Notes: a model not told the origin generated them from the letters alone. A stretch of DNA of 64,000 bases from Epiperipatus broadwayi (GCA_028023455.1 JAQFVV010006311.1:2402147-2466146); one strand, 5' to 3'. Positions 11,991-25,925 are shown, numbered from the stretch's first letter. Numbers and translations are program-made.

Positions 11991-14230
11991 TTTTGTTATT
12001 TGTTTAAATAGAGTGTGTTCAACTTCTTTATATTGTAACATTCAAGTTTGTACATTCGCGAAACAGAATTCAGAATCCAAGCAAAAGAGACCGAAGCTGA
12101 CCAGACTAGGACTGTGACAGCCCAAGTCCGACCACACTTCAACTCATGAGCCAGGATTCCAAGACTCAAGACCCTACGAATGACCACCTTGAAATTACAT
12201 GTAGTATACCTCTTTCCACATGGCCAACATAGGTCACGGAGAAGCAATAAGACTGATAATGAAAAGAGAGGTTCTAATTGACTAAAATATATCACTAATC
12301 TAATTTAACTTAATGCATAGTTTTCACATATATAGACTATAAATAATAATTAGAATTGGATTGAATTAGATCAATAATGAGACAGAGTACGAAATACATT
12401 AAATTAATTATATATTTATTTACAATTGGCATAAACTTGATAAGTTTTACACATTTCAGCGTCGAATGTATGCAAACATTGGGCGGATAAGAGAACACAT
12501 TCTCTTTTATATACAATTCAAAATAGCTTTATATAAATAATTTCATTTAATTTTCATACATGGGTTTAACATATGCCCGTATTATGAATTGCTTTACAAC
12601 TGATACATATTTAATCACTACGTTATGTCTATAAATCTATTTAAGCCAAATCCTATTATATTGGTGGCTGTTATATAAATAATTATATTGAACTTTGATC
12701 ATGAATTCATTTACTAAAACTACTATATAACTTAATAACGAGCGCATAAACCAACTCAAGTAACGATCGATCGAACATGGCTTTCGAGAGAAAATTTCAG
12801 AATGCTGAAAGCGTTATGTTAAGGTGGGAGAGTTGGCTAAAATAAGATTTTACCAATGCGCTATGGCACAGGTAAACAATAATAGGAAAAGTTGCTCTGC
12901 GGATGGATGAAATAACTTCAGGGTTTTTGCGACAAACGCCGGTACCCTGTAACCGATCGCAATGCTGCATGAAAAGGAACATTGTGTTCAGGAATGGCGG
13001 GGGACTTACGTGCTAACCTGGCCTTGGCTCAGGCTTCGCTACTGCTCTACCCTATAAGAGAAGATGTGCTGGCAATGTCGTGGCTCCATCTTGAGATACT
13101 TATATTACGTATAGGAGCAAAATGAGAATATTTTTCTAAAATAATATCACATCCGCCAAGCAAAGAATAGTATATTTCATACTATGAAATATGAGTTAAT
13201 AGCATATTAGCTCTATCAAATTGGGACCAACTCGTGTAGCCTGATAATAAATGTCTATGCTACTAAAGGGAATATTAATACATCTGTACTTTGACATGCT
13301 CGATCTATTAAGTTACTTATAGATAATAAATATTTAAGGAGGGAAAGTATATTTCTATGGACTTAAGAACTTAAATGTCAAATATACTTATAAATACGAT
13401 CAAGGCTAAATTTAATTCTAAATAAAACTATAAGGTTAAGTTTTTAAATGGTTGATTTTAAAAGAGCCACATTTCACATATTAAATCATTTAAATAATAA
13501 AAAAAATAGGATTTCGAAACAGCGCAGAAAGTTGACACTATAAACAAATTACACGCAGATTTTCAAATAATATCTTCTTAAAAACATGAAATTAAGTGCC
13601 CACTGTTTCGAAATATTGGCATATAAATTATAAAAGCATTTAATTAAAATAAGCAAAGAAATATAGACACAACCACAGTGATATAACTTTAAACTAAATA
13701 ATTTACTTTGAAGTGAATGGAAAATATAAATAAGTGAGATTATTTAAACTTTAACACATTAAATTTTGATAGCAATTTATATATTTAAAATATTAACTAA
13801 ATGGATTTAAGTTTTTTGTACATATTAGTTTTATAATTATTTTAAAAAGAGAGCTAACTTATACAGATATATTTACATTTACACAGAATTACACAGAGCT
13901 CTGCGGTTTGAAAAATAAAACAGTACCGGTATTATTTATCTGGACTGCAAGTTCATGGCTGTATGTTTGGTGAGTTTGCCTGGGCGGCTGGTGGCATCAT
14001 CTTTCCCATTATGTTAGGCTCATCTCTTCTATCGGCATGATGGTGGTTTAGGCATTTCGACGACAGAAACCCCATTCTCCCACGAAGTAACAGCAACAAG
14101 ATGCCCGCTTTTAGCCGGACATATTATACATTAGCAATTGTGAAGGATGGCTGCAATTCTCTCTAAAAATATGGCTGTCTCTCCTTGTTAAAAATACAGA
14201 GTATTTATATGTTTTCCTTATCGGAATCTA
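11991..14230. other. GC-richer island in DBT intron, unidentified
   Basis: Patches at about 12040-12260, 12770-13090 and 13880-14180 have clearly higher G+C and CpG content than the surroundings. On the minus strand short frames occur, including about 40 codons from ATG near 14075 and about 99 codons at 11996-12295, but none resembles a known family. An 11-12 bp inverted repeat (ATTTCGAAACAG near 13512, its complement near 13604) lies in the middle. It could be a transposon of a type I cannot recognise, or non-coding exons or a promoter. Confidence 0.4.
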
Positions 14231-15339
14231 TCGCCTCAAGACTCACTTAACTCAGGAATTTAATTAAATATTTTTCAATTTATAATCCAGATCTTAGATA
14301 ACTTATGTTAGAAACATTCCATAAGCTATTATTATAATTAAGATTTTTTGTTGCAAACAATTGTCCAATTTAGATTTTAAAATAACTTAATCTTATCTAA
14401 GGAGATTTTAATTAGTAAATTTTGAACTAGTTTTACTTTTTACGAATTCCAGGTGTGGTCGTTAATGACACTTGTTTACAACCAGAAATCTTTTTAATTA
14501 CTTGACCAGCTTTTATTTTTAGTCTTACATATAATAGAAACTCTTTTTATTTAAAAACAACCTTTTAACTTTTTTTTAAAACGAAAACCTTTTTACATAT
14601 TTATTTAAAATAATTTACAAACATATTTTGATATAGCTTTTAAATATATTTCTCGAGAAACTTTTTCCTGAAATATATTTAAAACAAGAAATCTTTTTAA
14701 CAATTTTTAAAGACATTTAATATTATTTTTAGATAACGGCTTTTACATATTTTAAATCATGTCTTTCTTCTATATAGCACAGATTATATATCCACATACG
14801 AAATTACAATATTAAACAACAAAATTAATAATTTACTCTTAACTTAAATAATATAACGAACATTTTTAGAATTATTAAATAAATTTAGTACGCTATAATT
14901 TTACTAATCCTATCTAATTATAGCGTTGGTTCGCACGCAAATATATAATACTGTTTATACAGACATGAGCAAATTTTAAATTTATTAACATTTAAATAGA
15001 TTCGAACTTAGCACAGATGAGTGTGTCATTAGGTTTGATGGTGAAACGATAGGGGCTTAGAAAGTTATCGTTTCAATATATAATGCTGTCTGGTTTGCAT
15101 AATAATTCCATGTCCATTTCATTGAAGGTAGCTAATGTTCTACCTGATTTGGCCTGGTATTGTAAGTACTGAGTGTGTAGTAATCATTATAGTTGCATAT
15201 TAAAAAAAATATTTCAAATTATATTAAATTATATAAATAAAATATATGTGCCAATCTATTTCCGGATGTTTAATGTCATGTGGCACCTAAATCAGTTAAA
15301 CACATAAAAACTGACTATTACATTATATATATATATATT
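14231..15339. other. DBT intron: AT-rich, one perfect hairpin
   Basis: At about 15042-15076 the 10 bp arms TGAAACGATA and TATCGTTTCA flank a loop of about 15 bases. No transposon ends or gene could be attached to it. The rest is featureless AT-rich sequence. Confidence 0.4.
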
Positions 15340-16240
15340 GAGAGAGAGAAAAAAAAAGTTATATAATAGAGAGAAATAAATAAAAAATTATATACATGAA
15401 GGGAGAAGAGATTCACAGAAGAATGAGAAATAAAGTGAAGTAGAGATCAAGATAGGTAAATATAAATACAGAAGTAAATAGATAATATAGATAAAATGAC
15501 AATAAGATTGATAAGGTTGTAGATAAGTGGTTAGAATAGAAAAATGTGATAGATAAATAAAATGATATAAGGTTGATAAAGATGTAGATAGGTGAATAGA
15601 ATTGAAATATATATATATATATAGGTAGAATAATATGAATAAATGATAGATTAATTAGTAAATAAATAGATCTAGATATGCATATAAACTGAGGAAATGA
15701 TTCAATATGATAGAGAGTAAATAGAATTGCATAGAAAGATGGATTGAGAAACTAATGAAAATTAAATGAGAATTAGATAAGAAGATAGATATAGATTAAC
15801 AATAATGTAAAGAATGATAGAGATGGAAAAATGTTGATAGGTAGAAGTAGGTTTGTTCATTGATAGACCATGTGTACCAAGTATATCCTATCAATGTAGA
15901 TTAGACAGAGATAGGCAGTCATACAAACAATTGGATGATTTGATAAATAGATACATTGATGAATAGATAGATATAATGGTGGATATATAAATGAAATAAC
16001 TAGAAACATACAAAAATAGTGTAAACGATAACTAAAGATTAAAAGAGACATGAAAAATGGCATTGATAAAATGAAGAGAGGTATAAAAATTATAAAATAG
16101 GGATATTAAAATATAGAAAGAAATGGATAGTTAGAATTAAAGAGTCATAGATTAATAGACATAAAGAGGTAGATAGAGGTAAAAATTATTAGATAAATAA
16201 CTGTTTGCACTATATACCTATATATATATATATATATTTG
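15340..16240. repeat. Purine-rich GATA/GAAA degenerate microsatellite
   Basis: This tract has the same compositional type as 8830-9400: gata, gaga and gaaa words with very little C on the plus strand, ending in a (TA)n run at about 16218-16238. Frames on the complementary strand are low-complexity artefacts. Confidence 0.6.
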
Positions 16241-18469
16241 TCCATGGCGCTTTCTTCTCTAAAAACCAATAGCTGTTAATTTTATCCCTCATAAAGAAGC
16301 AGCAGCTTTTTAAAAAACAAATTAAATGCATTACTTCATCCCATGAACATTTCAAAAAAAAGATTAATTTATGGTTTAGATTAAGATTTAGGGTGATAAA
16401 ATTGATTGGAATTTTCTATGATGTGTAAATACATTATACATCAACACTAGGAAATAGTTTGATTTTATTTATTCATTTTTGATGAGTATCTTCAGTTTGA
16501 ATATAAGGTTTTATTTTATCTATCTTGTGATCATAATTGGTCAAAGGATAGTCTATAAATTAGTTGTCATGATGTGGATAAAATGATGATTCTTTATTTA
16601 TATATAATCAACATACATTGAATTTCATTTTAATTTTTTTTTCTGGTCAATCTCTGTTATATATATATATCGATGTCATCCACTAAATATATTTAAGTTT
16701 ATTCAGAACTTTTTAAGATTAGATAACTTTAAAAATACATAGAATGTAGAAATCTCATTAAAGCTTAATTTAATTTTATACAGCATATAGATATTTCTGT
16801 AAATTTCTTGGGAACATAAAATTTTGAACCAGAATATATTAGTCAGATGAGAAAGTAAGGCATTTAAGTTTTTTTTTTTATTTTTGAAACATAGTTTTTA
16901 TAGTATTTAAATAAAAATATTAAATTAGTGATCAACTGTGTCTATAGTGTCATCCTGATTTGCTTTAAAGCAGTGAATTTAATTGATATGCATTTCATTA
17001 AAATGTAGCAAATCATTTTTTTATTTATTTTAGATTTGCAGGTGTCAAACGGTGAAACCAAGATTCTAGGATCGATTTTAATCCTCACATTCCCAAATTC
17101 AAACTTTATGTGAATTCTAGAACAACAAATCCATTTGATTACTTTTTTTCCTCATTAAAATGATCTAGTAGCCACTTATAAAATAATCATTATTTTAAAA
17201 AAATTATTTGAATTCTCATCAGATATAGAAATAAATTTTAATTTTTTAGCTTGGGAAAAAGAATTAAAATGCATCATATTTTTGACAAAAAAAAACCCAT
17301 CTTGAATTTTTAAGGATTAAAAGTCATCTTAAAAATTCAGGCTTCATACATTCAAGCTTTTGTCAACCTTAAAATTTCAAATTTTGACATTTCATGGATT
17401 AAATCAACATATTCATTATATAATACATAATAAACATAATCAAATAAGCAAACTAAAAAAGTATTAGAGAAATTTTAAAAGTCAAACGATCTTAAAGTCA
17501 GTTAATGTATGTTGGTAATGATAAATATATATGTGTATATTAGCTAAAACTAATAATTTTAATCACATATAAATTATTTTTACTGAGATCAAATATGTAA
17601 CATTTATGAATATGAATACCTCGAGGAGCAATCATGTCTATGATGTATTTATATTCTCAAATGTTTTATATTTGAGGAGCAATAAAAATCATTTACTTGC
17701 TATTAAAATGATTTATTATTTAATTTAAATAAATATTTGAAATGGTAAGCTGATTTGATTGATTTACAAATTCAGATTGCTGCTAATGTAAAGTTTTGGG
17801 CTTTATGGGGAATCAATATTTGATTTCATTACAGTATAGACAGTTGAAAGTCAGATAAGAGATATTTCCTTTTTATCAGGCATAATGGATTGGTAGTGGT
17901 GTGCAAAAGGGTAAACATATTTACAAGTTTATTTAAAAATAGTTCTTTAGAATCTGGTTGTTAATTGACCTAGTGATATATTTGGACGTGATTGTTCCTT
18001 GAGGTTTTTATATTGGCTAATGATTGATGGAATTGGCAGAAAATTCGCCACAATAAAAATACATTTATAATTCATTTGTTAAACGTACATTTTTTAATAA
18101 ACTAATCTTGTGATTGCAAGTAGTCGTATTTCTTGTCATTGGAAGATTGTTCACATTCCTTTAAGTTGCTATAGCATGCAAATGCAATAGAAAGTATATA
18201 AGTTTTTTCTTGAGGAAAAAAAAATATATACATTAATAATAAAAAATGTATTTATTAAATTATGTCTTTGTGAGGAAGTGAATGAGAACGAATAGCAGTA
18301 GTTCTAAATAGATGGAATTTAAATTTATTTTTAAATACAATGTGAAGTTTAGAGAAGAAATTCTAATATGTTTCAATGAATTATAGAAAAAAATAAAAGT
18401 CATAGTTTATTAGAAAAGTTATAATTTTAACTATTGTCACTTGATTTCTCGATGGAAGTTTTTCCATGT
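16241..18469. other. DBT intron: AT-rich, nothing recognised
   Basis: No gene, RNA or mobile element was recognised in this stretch. Confidence 0.45.
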
Positions 18470-18930
18470 TTGATCCAATGTCTGTTTTCATATGATTCAA
18501 GAAAAATTTTTTTATTTCTGTCGTCTCATCTATGAAGTCTTTTTAGGACTTTTGCAATCTCTTGGAATTTTAATTATTTGTCTATTATCATTTCTTCTAA
18601 CACTATGTCTAATCCAATTTTATTTAATCTCTTAATTCTTTTAATGGTATCTGTTCATTCTTTTAATCATGATTTGGATTTTTAATCTCTTTGATAATCC
18701 CAATATTCATTTATTTATACATCAGTATCTGGAAATTTCCAATTCATAAGTAAACATTGATAAAATATTTTTCTTAAAAATCTGTTTTTCTAGGATTTAA
18801 ATATATATATATATTTTTACCAAAAGCATCTCATCCAAATTTCATTTTATATTTAATTTTATACATAATTTAGCTCATATTAGTAATCTAGCAAAGGTGT
18901 TTTTAATTGTTAATTTAAAATTCATTACTA
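18470..18930 (-). pseudogene. RTE-type LINE, C-terminal part (interrupted copy)
   Basis: Read on the minus strand this matches, in order, the C-terminal end of RTE reverse transcriptases. It has a block resembling 'RIKLAWGAFGK' (here IKYKMKFGWDAFGKNI, with a stop), a decayed 'NQCVLPVLTYG' block, and 'IKRIKRLNKIGLD' where the family has KRLKWxWAGH. The nearly parallel copy at 30.2-31.6 kb in this window makes the alignment easy. It is the continuation of the fragment at 21370-21886, separated from it by an inserted repeat. Many stops and frameshifts make it a dead element. Confidence 0.65.
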
Positions 18931-21369
18931 TTGTAATGGTACAAAATTTTGAGGTGAACCGGGGTGATATTAAATCATCATCCCCTAATAAACAAATATA
19001 AAATTAAATATAAAAAAGTGAACTTGAGAGATCAGCAAAAACAAAGCTATAAATACGTTAACTATAAGTTCACCAGCATTACACAAAAGCAATAATCATT
19101 TATCATGATGAATGATCAACAGTAAAATTCAACAATCAATCTTGAGACTGGATTTAAAATGCATGTATTGTAGATAAAGCCAATAAATGGGGCAGATTAT
19201 TCAAACAATAATTTGGTTGCACAAACTTAAATGCTAATCTATAAGAATATAACAAAAAAAAAAATAATGCTGGAATATATCATCAATGCTCTGGCCACTT
19301 AGTAACCTTACAGTACTAGCCAACTATGAATTTAATTTCTAATAAATACTAAACTAAACAAAATGTAGTGCATGGACTTTAAAGCTTATCCTCATTGTGC
19401 CATCCAGCATTAGAGAAGTAATAAAATCATCAACTGGATGTCCATAAACACTAAATATAAAGCCCTTTTACATATCAGACATGCATGAATCCAGATCAAT
19501 GAGCAAAATCTAACTTGCTGTGAGCAAGAGATAATATAAACATAATATTCTGAAAATTTTAGGAATGGGTAAATTCACTGGAACAACTTTAACAGTGAAA
19601 TATCAGTTTATTAATAAAATGAAATTAATGTCTGCTGCATATGCTATGCTATAAATGTAAATTTAGCATTCTGATTTTGATTTATACACAAAGAAATAAG
19701 CTATCACATTGTAATTTGCATATATGTCAATAGCTTTACATAAAATGCACTTATATATAAGCATTCAGATGTTCTGTATAATAATTTAAAAATTAACATG
19801 TTTGAGTTGCCATAGACTTATAAATGACATGCATTTTTATAATACATAATTAAAGACTGATTTAACATGTATGTGTGTGGCATGGAAATGTATGCACATA
19901 CTGGCATTTATATAAAAAAGAAAACTTAATAAACGATATATTTTCTCAAGACAATTTAATGCCAAAAATATTCATAAAATTCACACATGTGTATATAAAA
20001 AAATAATTCATTCATTATTTCTAATGGTAAAAAAAAGTTGTTTTTTTTTAAAAAAAGTGAAAATTGTTATGAGATTCAGTTTAGAAAGTTATTAATTATA
20101 AACATCTTTAAAAATATTTTAACACATTCTTTTTTTTTCAATCTAGAAAGATTTTTTGGAGTTTACTTTTTTTTCAATTTCAAAATAAAATCATATTCAA
20201 TAAAGTTTCTTCTGAGTTTTGCTTTTAATAAATAGAACTAGAAATGGTCAATTATTATTTCCCTTCATTATTCTAGTTTTATTTGATTAATTAGGTCAAA
20301 AATTATTTATCTTTAAAACCAGCTGATATCTGTAAGTAATTTATATACATAACACTGTACTTTTGGTTGTGCTTCTTTGCATATTGATAAAACTGCATAT
20401 ATAGCATAGTACTCTTGGTAAACTGATCCTTTTAAAACCATAGACTGGTTTATTGTCATCTTTGGGAAAGGTGTAATCCAGATAACTGTTGACATTCAAT
20501 TAACTATTTAACCTAGAATTTGGTAGACTTCAGACATACCTTCTAGTACATAATATGGATATTGTAAAAGACCCAGAAAGAGACCACATGTGAGATGGAT
20601 GGATGAAATAAGAAAGTTGCAGGGGTAGTGTGAAGAAGAGAAGTTAAAGATTGGAAATGGATTGAACTTGGAGAGACCTTCATCCTGCAGTGAATTGATA
20701 ATGGTTGGTGATGATGATGGCATATGGGCTATGGAGAACACAGAAAAGCAGGACTTTTACTTCCATGTGAATCCAAACTACCATTGTGATATTAGCAACA
20801 GAAACTGATTTGTCCTCTACATCTTCAGTTATAACTTCATAATCATAACATTGTATAACTTATAATAATTTGTAAAAATTAAAACCCATCTAATCTTTTT
20901 TCCAACCTTTTTGTCATCAAGATGGAATTAAAAAAACTGCATTTAAAATTAAGTTTTCTTTATCATGATTGGAAAAATGTTAATGACTTTTCCAGTTCAC
21001 CTTAATTCTTTCAAAAATAACTTTGTGGATTTTTATCAAAATATGTTGTACAATCTTTAATTAAAAAATCTCTTTAATCAAAATATAGTGGAATTTTATA
21101 ATTATCAATATATCATTGTAACATAAAACATGCTTGTTTTAATTTCAAAATCAGAATTAATAAAAAGATTAATTAGACCTTCTCAAATGTGTAATTCATA
21201 ATCATTGTTTTTAAATACAAAATTATTTAATCCTTAACTCTTATTCCAGGGTAATATAGAAAATGTCTCCGAAAATGTTTATGTTGATTTGTACTTTACC
21301 TTTCAACTCTATATATACATGCACACACTACTATGTTGTTGTATTCCATGAGACCCATGACTCTATCAA
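18931..21369. mobile_element. Unclassified ~2.3 kb repeat X, copy 1, inserted in an RTE LINE
   Basis: It starts at 'ttgtaatggt' and ends near 'gacccatgactctatcaa'. It is collinear with copy 2 (21887-23926) over its whole length, with shared blocks such as 'ataagttcaccagcatta', 'cagcattagagaagtaatRa' and 'tccatgtgaatccaaacta'. Minus-strand RTE coding sequence lies immediately on both sides, so X is an insertion. The ends are weakly complementary (TTGnnATGGT), and a GGGGTGAT/ATCATCCCC hairpin lies about 30 bases inside the left end. No protein is encoded. It contains a later LINE fragment at 20561-20720. Confidence 0.7.
20561..20720 (+). mobile_element. 5'-truncated RTE LINE 3' end
   Basis: These 160 bp are closely similar to 31474-31627 ('gtaaaagacccagaaagag', 'cttggagagaccttcatcc') and end in a TGATGATGATGG tail. 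They encode the end of the RTE protein (RPHVRWMDE...LGETF) with small indels. The block is absent from the matching place in X copy 2. ATATGG flanks both sides (20554-20559, 20722-20727) and is a possible target-site duplication. It is a short target-primed insertion, younger than X copy 1. Confidence 0.8.
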
Positions 21370-21886
21370 TTTTTTTTCTAAAAAAAACCCATTAAGCATT
21401 ATTTTCATTATTTAATCACTTATTTTCAGTACTATTGTTTGCCATTATGTTCTCTGAAACATTTGTGAAAATAGTCACATCATCTGCAAAATACAGATGA
21501 TCTAAATAATTTATTTTTGTGCCATTAGTATTCATTTTAATCCCCCAAAAAGTGTTTGAGAGATGTGATCTTGCCTACATCTTTACTAATGTTAATCTTC
21601 TTGGTGTCACTATGTAGTCTGATCATTCCTATTACATTTTGATAAATATTTTTTGAATATTTTTTTTATATAATCTAAAACTTTAATCACTACTGAAATG
21701 ATTGTGGAAAACAAGTATCTTTTCATAATAGACTAATTTAAGACAGAACTTTTTTTAATGCTTGGATCCAGTTTTTTGTTTTAGTTGATTGGAGTTCAAA
21801 ATATTCTATAAACAATTTGTCAATTAGCTGCCAGAATTACTGATAGGTCTATATTTTCTGTTTTTTTTCTTTTAAATATATATATA
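21370..21886 (-). pseudogene. RTE-type LINE, central RT domain
   Basis: Minus-strand reading, N to C: a decayed NYRPIS block (about 21842-21857), IYQNVIGMIRLHSDTKKI (about 21590-21650), a GxxxNGTxxxxLxHL block, and the catalytic box FADDVTIF (21467-21490), which still has both Asp. These match the order and spacing of the RTE copy at 30.2-31.6 kb. The segment is bounded on both sides by copies of repeat X, so it is the middle of one LINE split into three pieces. Confidence 0.75.
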
Positions 21887-23926
21887 TTGTAATGGTGTGA
21901 AGAATCAGGAATGAACCTAGGGTGACATTATTCATCATCACCAAACCAGGTTAATACTGAATTTGAATATAAAATTAAATACAAATGAATGTCAATAAAT
22001 ATAATGAGCATGAGCCTGTAAGATCAGCATAGAACTAACTATATTAATCATAAGTTCACCAGCATTACCCATAAGTAATAATCATTCTAAATAACTAACT
22101 AAAATGAAATCCAGTGTGTGGACTTTAAATGATATCTTCTTTGCACCATTCAGCATTAGAGAAGTAATGAAAACCACTGGATGTCCCTTTTATATAACAG
22201 ACCATTATGCACAAATCCAGCTCAGAGAGCAAAAGCTCTATTGTTACTGTGATCAAGAGATATAATACAAACATATAATATTCTAAAATTATTTTCGGAT
22301 TAAATAAATTCACTGGAATAATTTTAACAATGAAATATAAATTTATTAACTTTAAACAATAAAATGAAATGGTCTACTGAGTATGGCATAAATATAAATT
22401 TGACATTCTGATTTTGATTAATACAATAAGCTATCATATTGTTATTTATAAATACCTCATAATAGGTTTATATAAAACACCTAAATATAAACAGATAAAT
22501 AATTTATGAACATATTTGAATTATCATAAACCTATAAATGAAATTCATTTTTATAATACATAATTAAAAATTGATTTAGCATAGATGTGTGAGTGCATGG
22601 AAATGTGTGTACACACTGGCATTTATAAAAAATAACTTAATAAACCATATATTTTTTCTATTCCGAGTTGAAAATATAAATAAAATTCACGCATACCTAT
22701 ATATATAAAAAGGTAGTATGAACCAAAGTTCTTAATAAATTTATTTCTAATGGTATAAAAAAAAGTATTTCTGTTTACTTTTTTAAAATGTATATATATA
22801 TATATATTACTTCTTTGACAGTCCATAAGTTTTTCTCTTTTTCATGTTACTTTTGATTAATTATAAATGTCTTTAAAATATTTCAGTAAGTTCTTTTGTT
22901 TTCCAATCTAGAAAGATTTTTGGAGTTTTTTTTATTTCAAAATAAAATCATTTATAAGTCAATTCTTGTTTTTAGACTAATTCAAGAAAAAATTATTTAC
23001 TTTAAATTAGAGATTTTAACTCATTTTCATTAAAGAGTTTCTGTTTTAATAAACATAACTGGAAACTCATTTATTATTTTCTTTCATTTCTCTAGTGTTA
23101 ATTGAATAATTTGCTCAAAAATTATTTACCTTTAAAATCAACTGATATCTGTATTTTGCATATGTGACATAGTACTTTTGTCTGTGCTTTGCATATTGAT
23201 AAAACTGCATATATAGCATGATAATTTTTAAAACCACAGACTGGCTTATTGTCATCTTTGGGATAGGTTATAATCTGGTAACTGTTGGCCTAAACTGAGC
23301 TTCATTCTCTAAGCCATCTAATATACACATATATGGGCTATGATCAACATAAAAGCTGGATCTTGCTTCCATGTGAATCCAAACTATCATGGTAAAATAA
23401 CTGACTCGATACACTATCTCTTGCATTCAGTTATAACTGTATCATAATCTGGAAAAAACTCCCCTCTAATCTTTTTTTCCAACCTTTTTATAGTCGGGGT
23501 GGAATTTTAAAAAAACTAATTAAAAGTAAGTTTTCTTTATATTTTCTAAAAAAAGTTAATAACTCTTTTCAATTCACTGTAATCTTTTCAATAATATTTA
23601 AGATTTTTATCAAAATATGTTACACATATTTTAATTTAAAAAAATTTTTTTAATCAAAATAGATAGTTGAATTTTATAATTATCAGTATATCTATAACAC
23701 AAAACATGCCTGTTTTAATGTCTAAATCAGAATTAATAAAATATTAATCAGACCTTTTTAAATGTATAATTTATAGTAAATCTTTTTTAAATTCAAAATT
23801 ATTTAATCTTTATATCTAAAAAAAAAAATTGTTTGTGTTTATTTCAACTTTTTCTTTCAAGTTTATATATATATGAGCACACACTACTATATTGTTGTAT
23901 GGTATGAAACCCATAACCATCTCAAT
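21887..23926. mobile_element. Unclassified ~2 kb repeat X, copy 2, inserted in the same LINE
   Basis: It runs from 'ttgtaatggtgtgaag' to 'acccataaccatctcaa', between (TA)n runs on both sides. It matches copy 1 in order and orientation over essentially its full length, with point differences and small indels. It lacks the 160 bp LINE fragment found in copy 1. It splits the RTE reading between the GxDGIIIDIL block and the NYRPIS block, which are only about 30 codons apart in the other LINE copy. No coding capacity was seen. Confidence 0.7.
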
Positions 23927-24056
23927 ATATATATATATATCTTGCATTCTTCTAATGATCTGGTTAATCTAGATTTGCCAATGGTTTTTCTATTTCTTCA
24001 TACAGCCTTTTTTAAAATACTTATAATAATTCCACCATTTCTGGATTTTTTCCATT
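23927..24056 (-). pseudogene. RTE-type LINE, N-terminal edge of RT
   Basis: On the minus strand, NGGIIISILKKAV and then EEIEKPLANLD correspond to the GNDGIIIDILKETDEEIEKN block of the copy at 30.2 kb. It is the upstream-most recognisable piece of the interrupted LINE. The endonuclease domain was not found to the right. Confidence 0.6.
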
Positions 24057-25925
24057 TTTAATAGATGTATTTGCATGTCATATTTGTGTTTAAATTAATG
24101 ATCATAAGCATACCTAAAGAAATTTATTGGCTTATCAATATAACATTATTATTATTGTTGTTATTACATACATTGTTATGCAAATGATATTAAATTATTG
24201 ATAATATGCATTATAAAATGAATTATTAAGTTTGTCCAAGATGTCTGCCCAGATATATTTTACAAATGTATATCAATTTTTTTTGTCACAATTCACCTTT
24301 AGTTATGAAACTCTCATGCATGCTAATATAGATTATTTAAAATTATACAGAATAATGATAGAAAGTTTAAACATTATATTTAAATATATGTGTGTGCCTG
24401 CATCGATGATTCTAAATTTTGTAAGCATTTTAACTTTAGATTACTTAAGTAAATTGATTATAATTATTGGTAATAAAATTTTAGATATAATGAGAACTTG
24501 AAAATGAAGTAAAATCATTTATTTTGATAAAGCATAAATATTGGTTTATAAAATGATAATATGTATTTTATTTTATTAATTAATATGATATATAAAATAG
24601 TTTAAATATATTATTTCATAACATTAAAATGTTTTTATTCTACAATTTAGTGCTATTATATTGTAAAACTTCCAAAAATCATCTACTGACTTATTATTTC
24701 TAACTATTCTGATAGGCTGATGTATAAAAAGTCAAAATAAGGGAGAATTTTGAAAAAAGATGATGAGCTTATTGATTATATGAAGCAAACCTATAAATAG
24801 AACTATTAAAATTGTTTAGTGTTTTTTATTAATTGGTTGCAACTGCATTGTATTGTGCTTAATTTAAAATTAATCATATTGGCATCTTGCTTTCAACAAC
24901 AATAGAGTAGGAAAATATAATAAACATTTGCCTTAATGGCAAATATTCCTCAAAACTGTCCTGAATGGAGAAATAAACATTAACTGCATTTATCGTCTCA
25001 TAATGTACTTTTAAAAGGAGTGAAACTATAAAATACTTACAATTGGATCTGAAAAGTTAAATTGTATGGGAATGCTACTGTTGTTCACTTATTTTATCTC
25101 TAAAAAGTTTAGTTGATAAAGTTTCTTGAATCAATGCCATTGTATTGACCAATTATTTGTTGAATACGAATGTAACTACTTAATTTTATCTTCACCTGGA
25201 TACTATTTAACTATTGAATATTCATCATTTTAAAATACAAATTTTAACCAGTGAATTCTATATAATTATTCATTAAATACAAATCTAACTACGAATTGTA
25301 TCTTTACCTGAATACTTTTCGGAATTGAAAAAAGTGTTCTCATAATTGTAAGGGCAAGTTCATTTTTTATTCTTCTTTACAATACAGTTCTTTGTAAAAT
25401 TTTGACACACTTAAAACCTTTCTTGTATTAGTAAAAATGTCTCAAAGTTTTTTTTTTTTTTTTTGGTAGCATGCTTTATCACTTCATAGTTATATTTTCT
25501 CTTGATATTGTTAATTTTTATTTTATGTTGATTCACAGAATTTTACATATTTAATTTTTTGTAAAAATGGTTATACATTACCTTTTTGTCAAATAAAATT
25601 TTACTAATGAATTACTGCTTTTTTGCAGTCTATTTAGCATTATATAATAGAATATCCATTACCTTCTTATTAATTTCACTCAAGTCATAGTCATCTTTGT
25701 TAGGTTTTTAAAATTATTTTCAACTTCTAATTTAAATTTATTATGTATTGTTGAAAGATAAATATATCAACTGTTATTATTTGTCTTAATAATTTTTATC
25801 TTTCTAGTTTTGCATTAATACTTATCTTACATCTCACTAATTGGGTATACCCACTAATTGTTTATCACTTTTTAAATTGAATCTATTAATGTCACATTAC
25901 AATGTTGATTTTTTTTTTTCATAAG
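24057..25925. other. DBT intron: AT-rich, nothing recognised
   Basis: No protein or RNA features were recognised. A poly-T run of about 17 lies near 25448-25464. The frame at 24232-24501 is hydrophobic AT-rich translation without family similarity. Confidence 0.45.
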
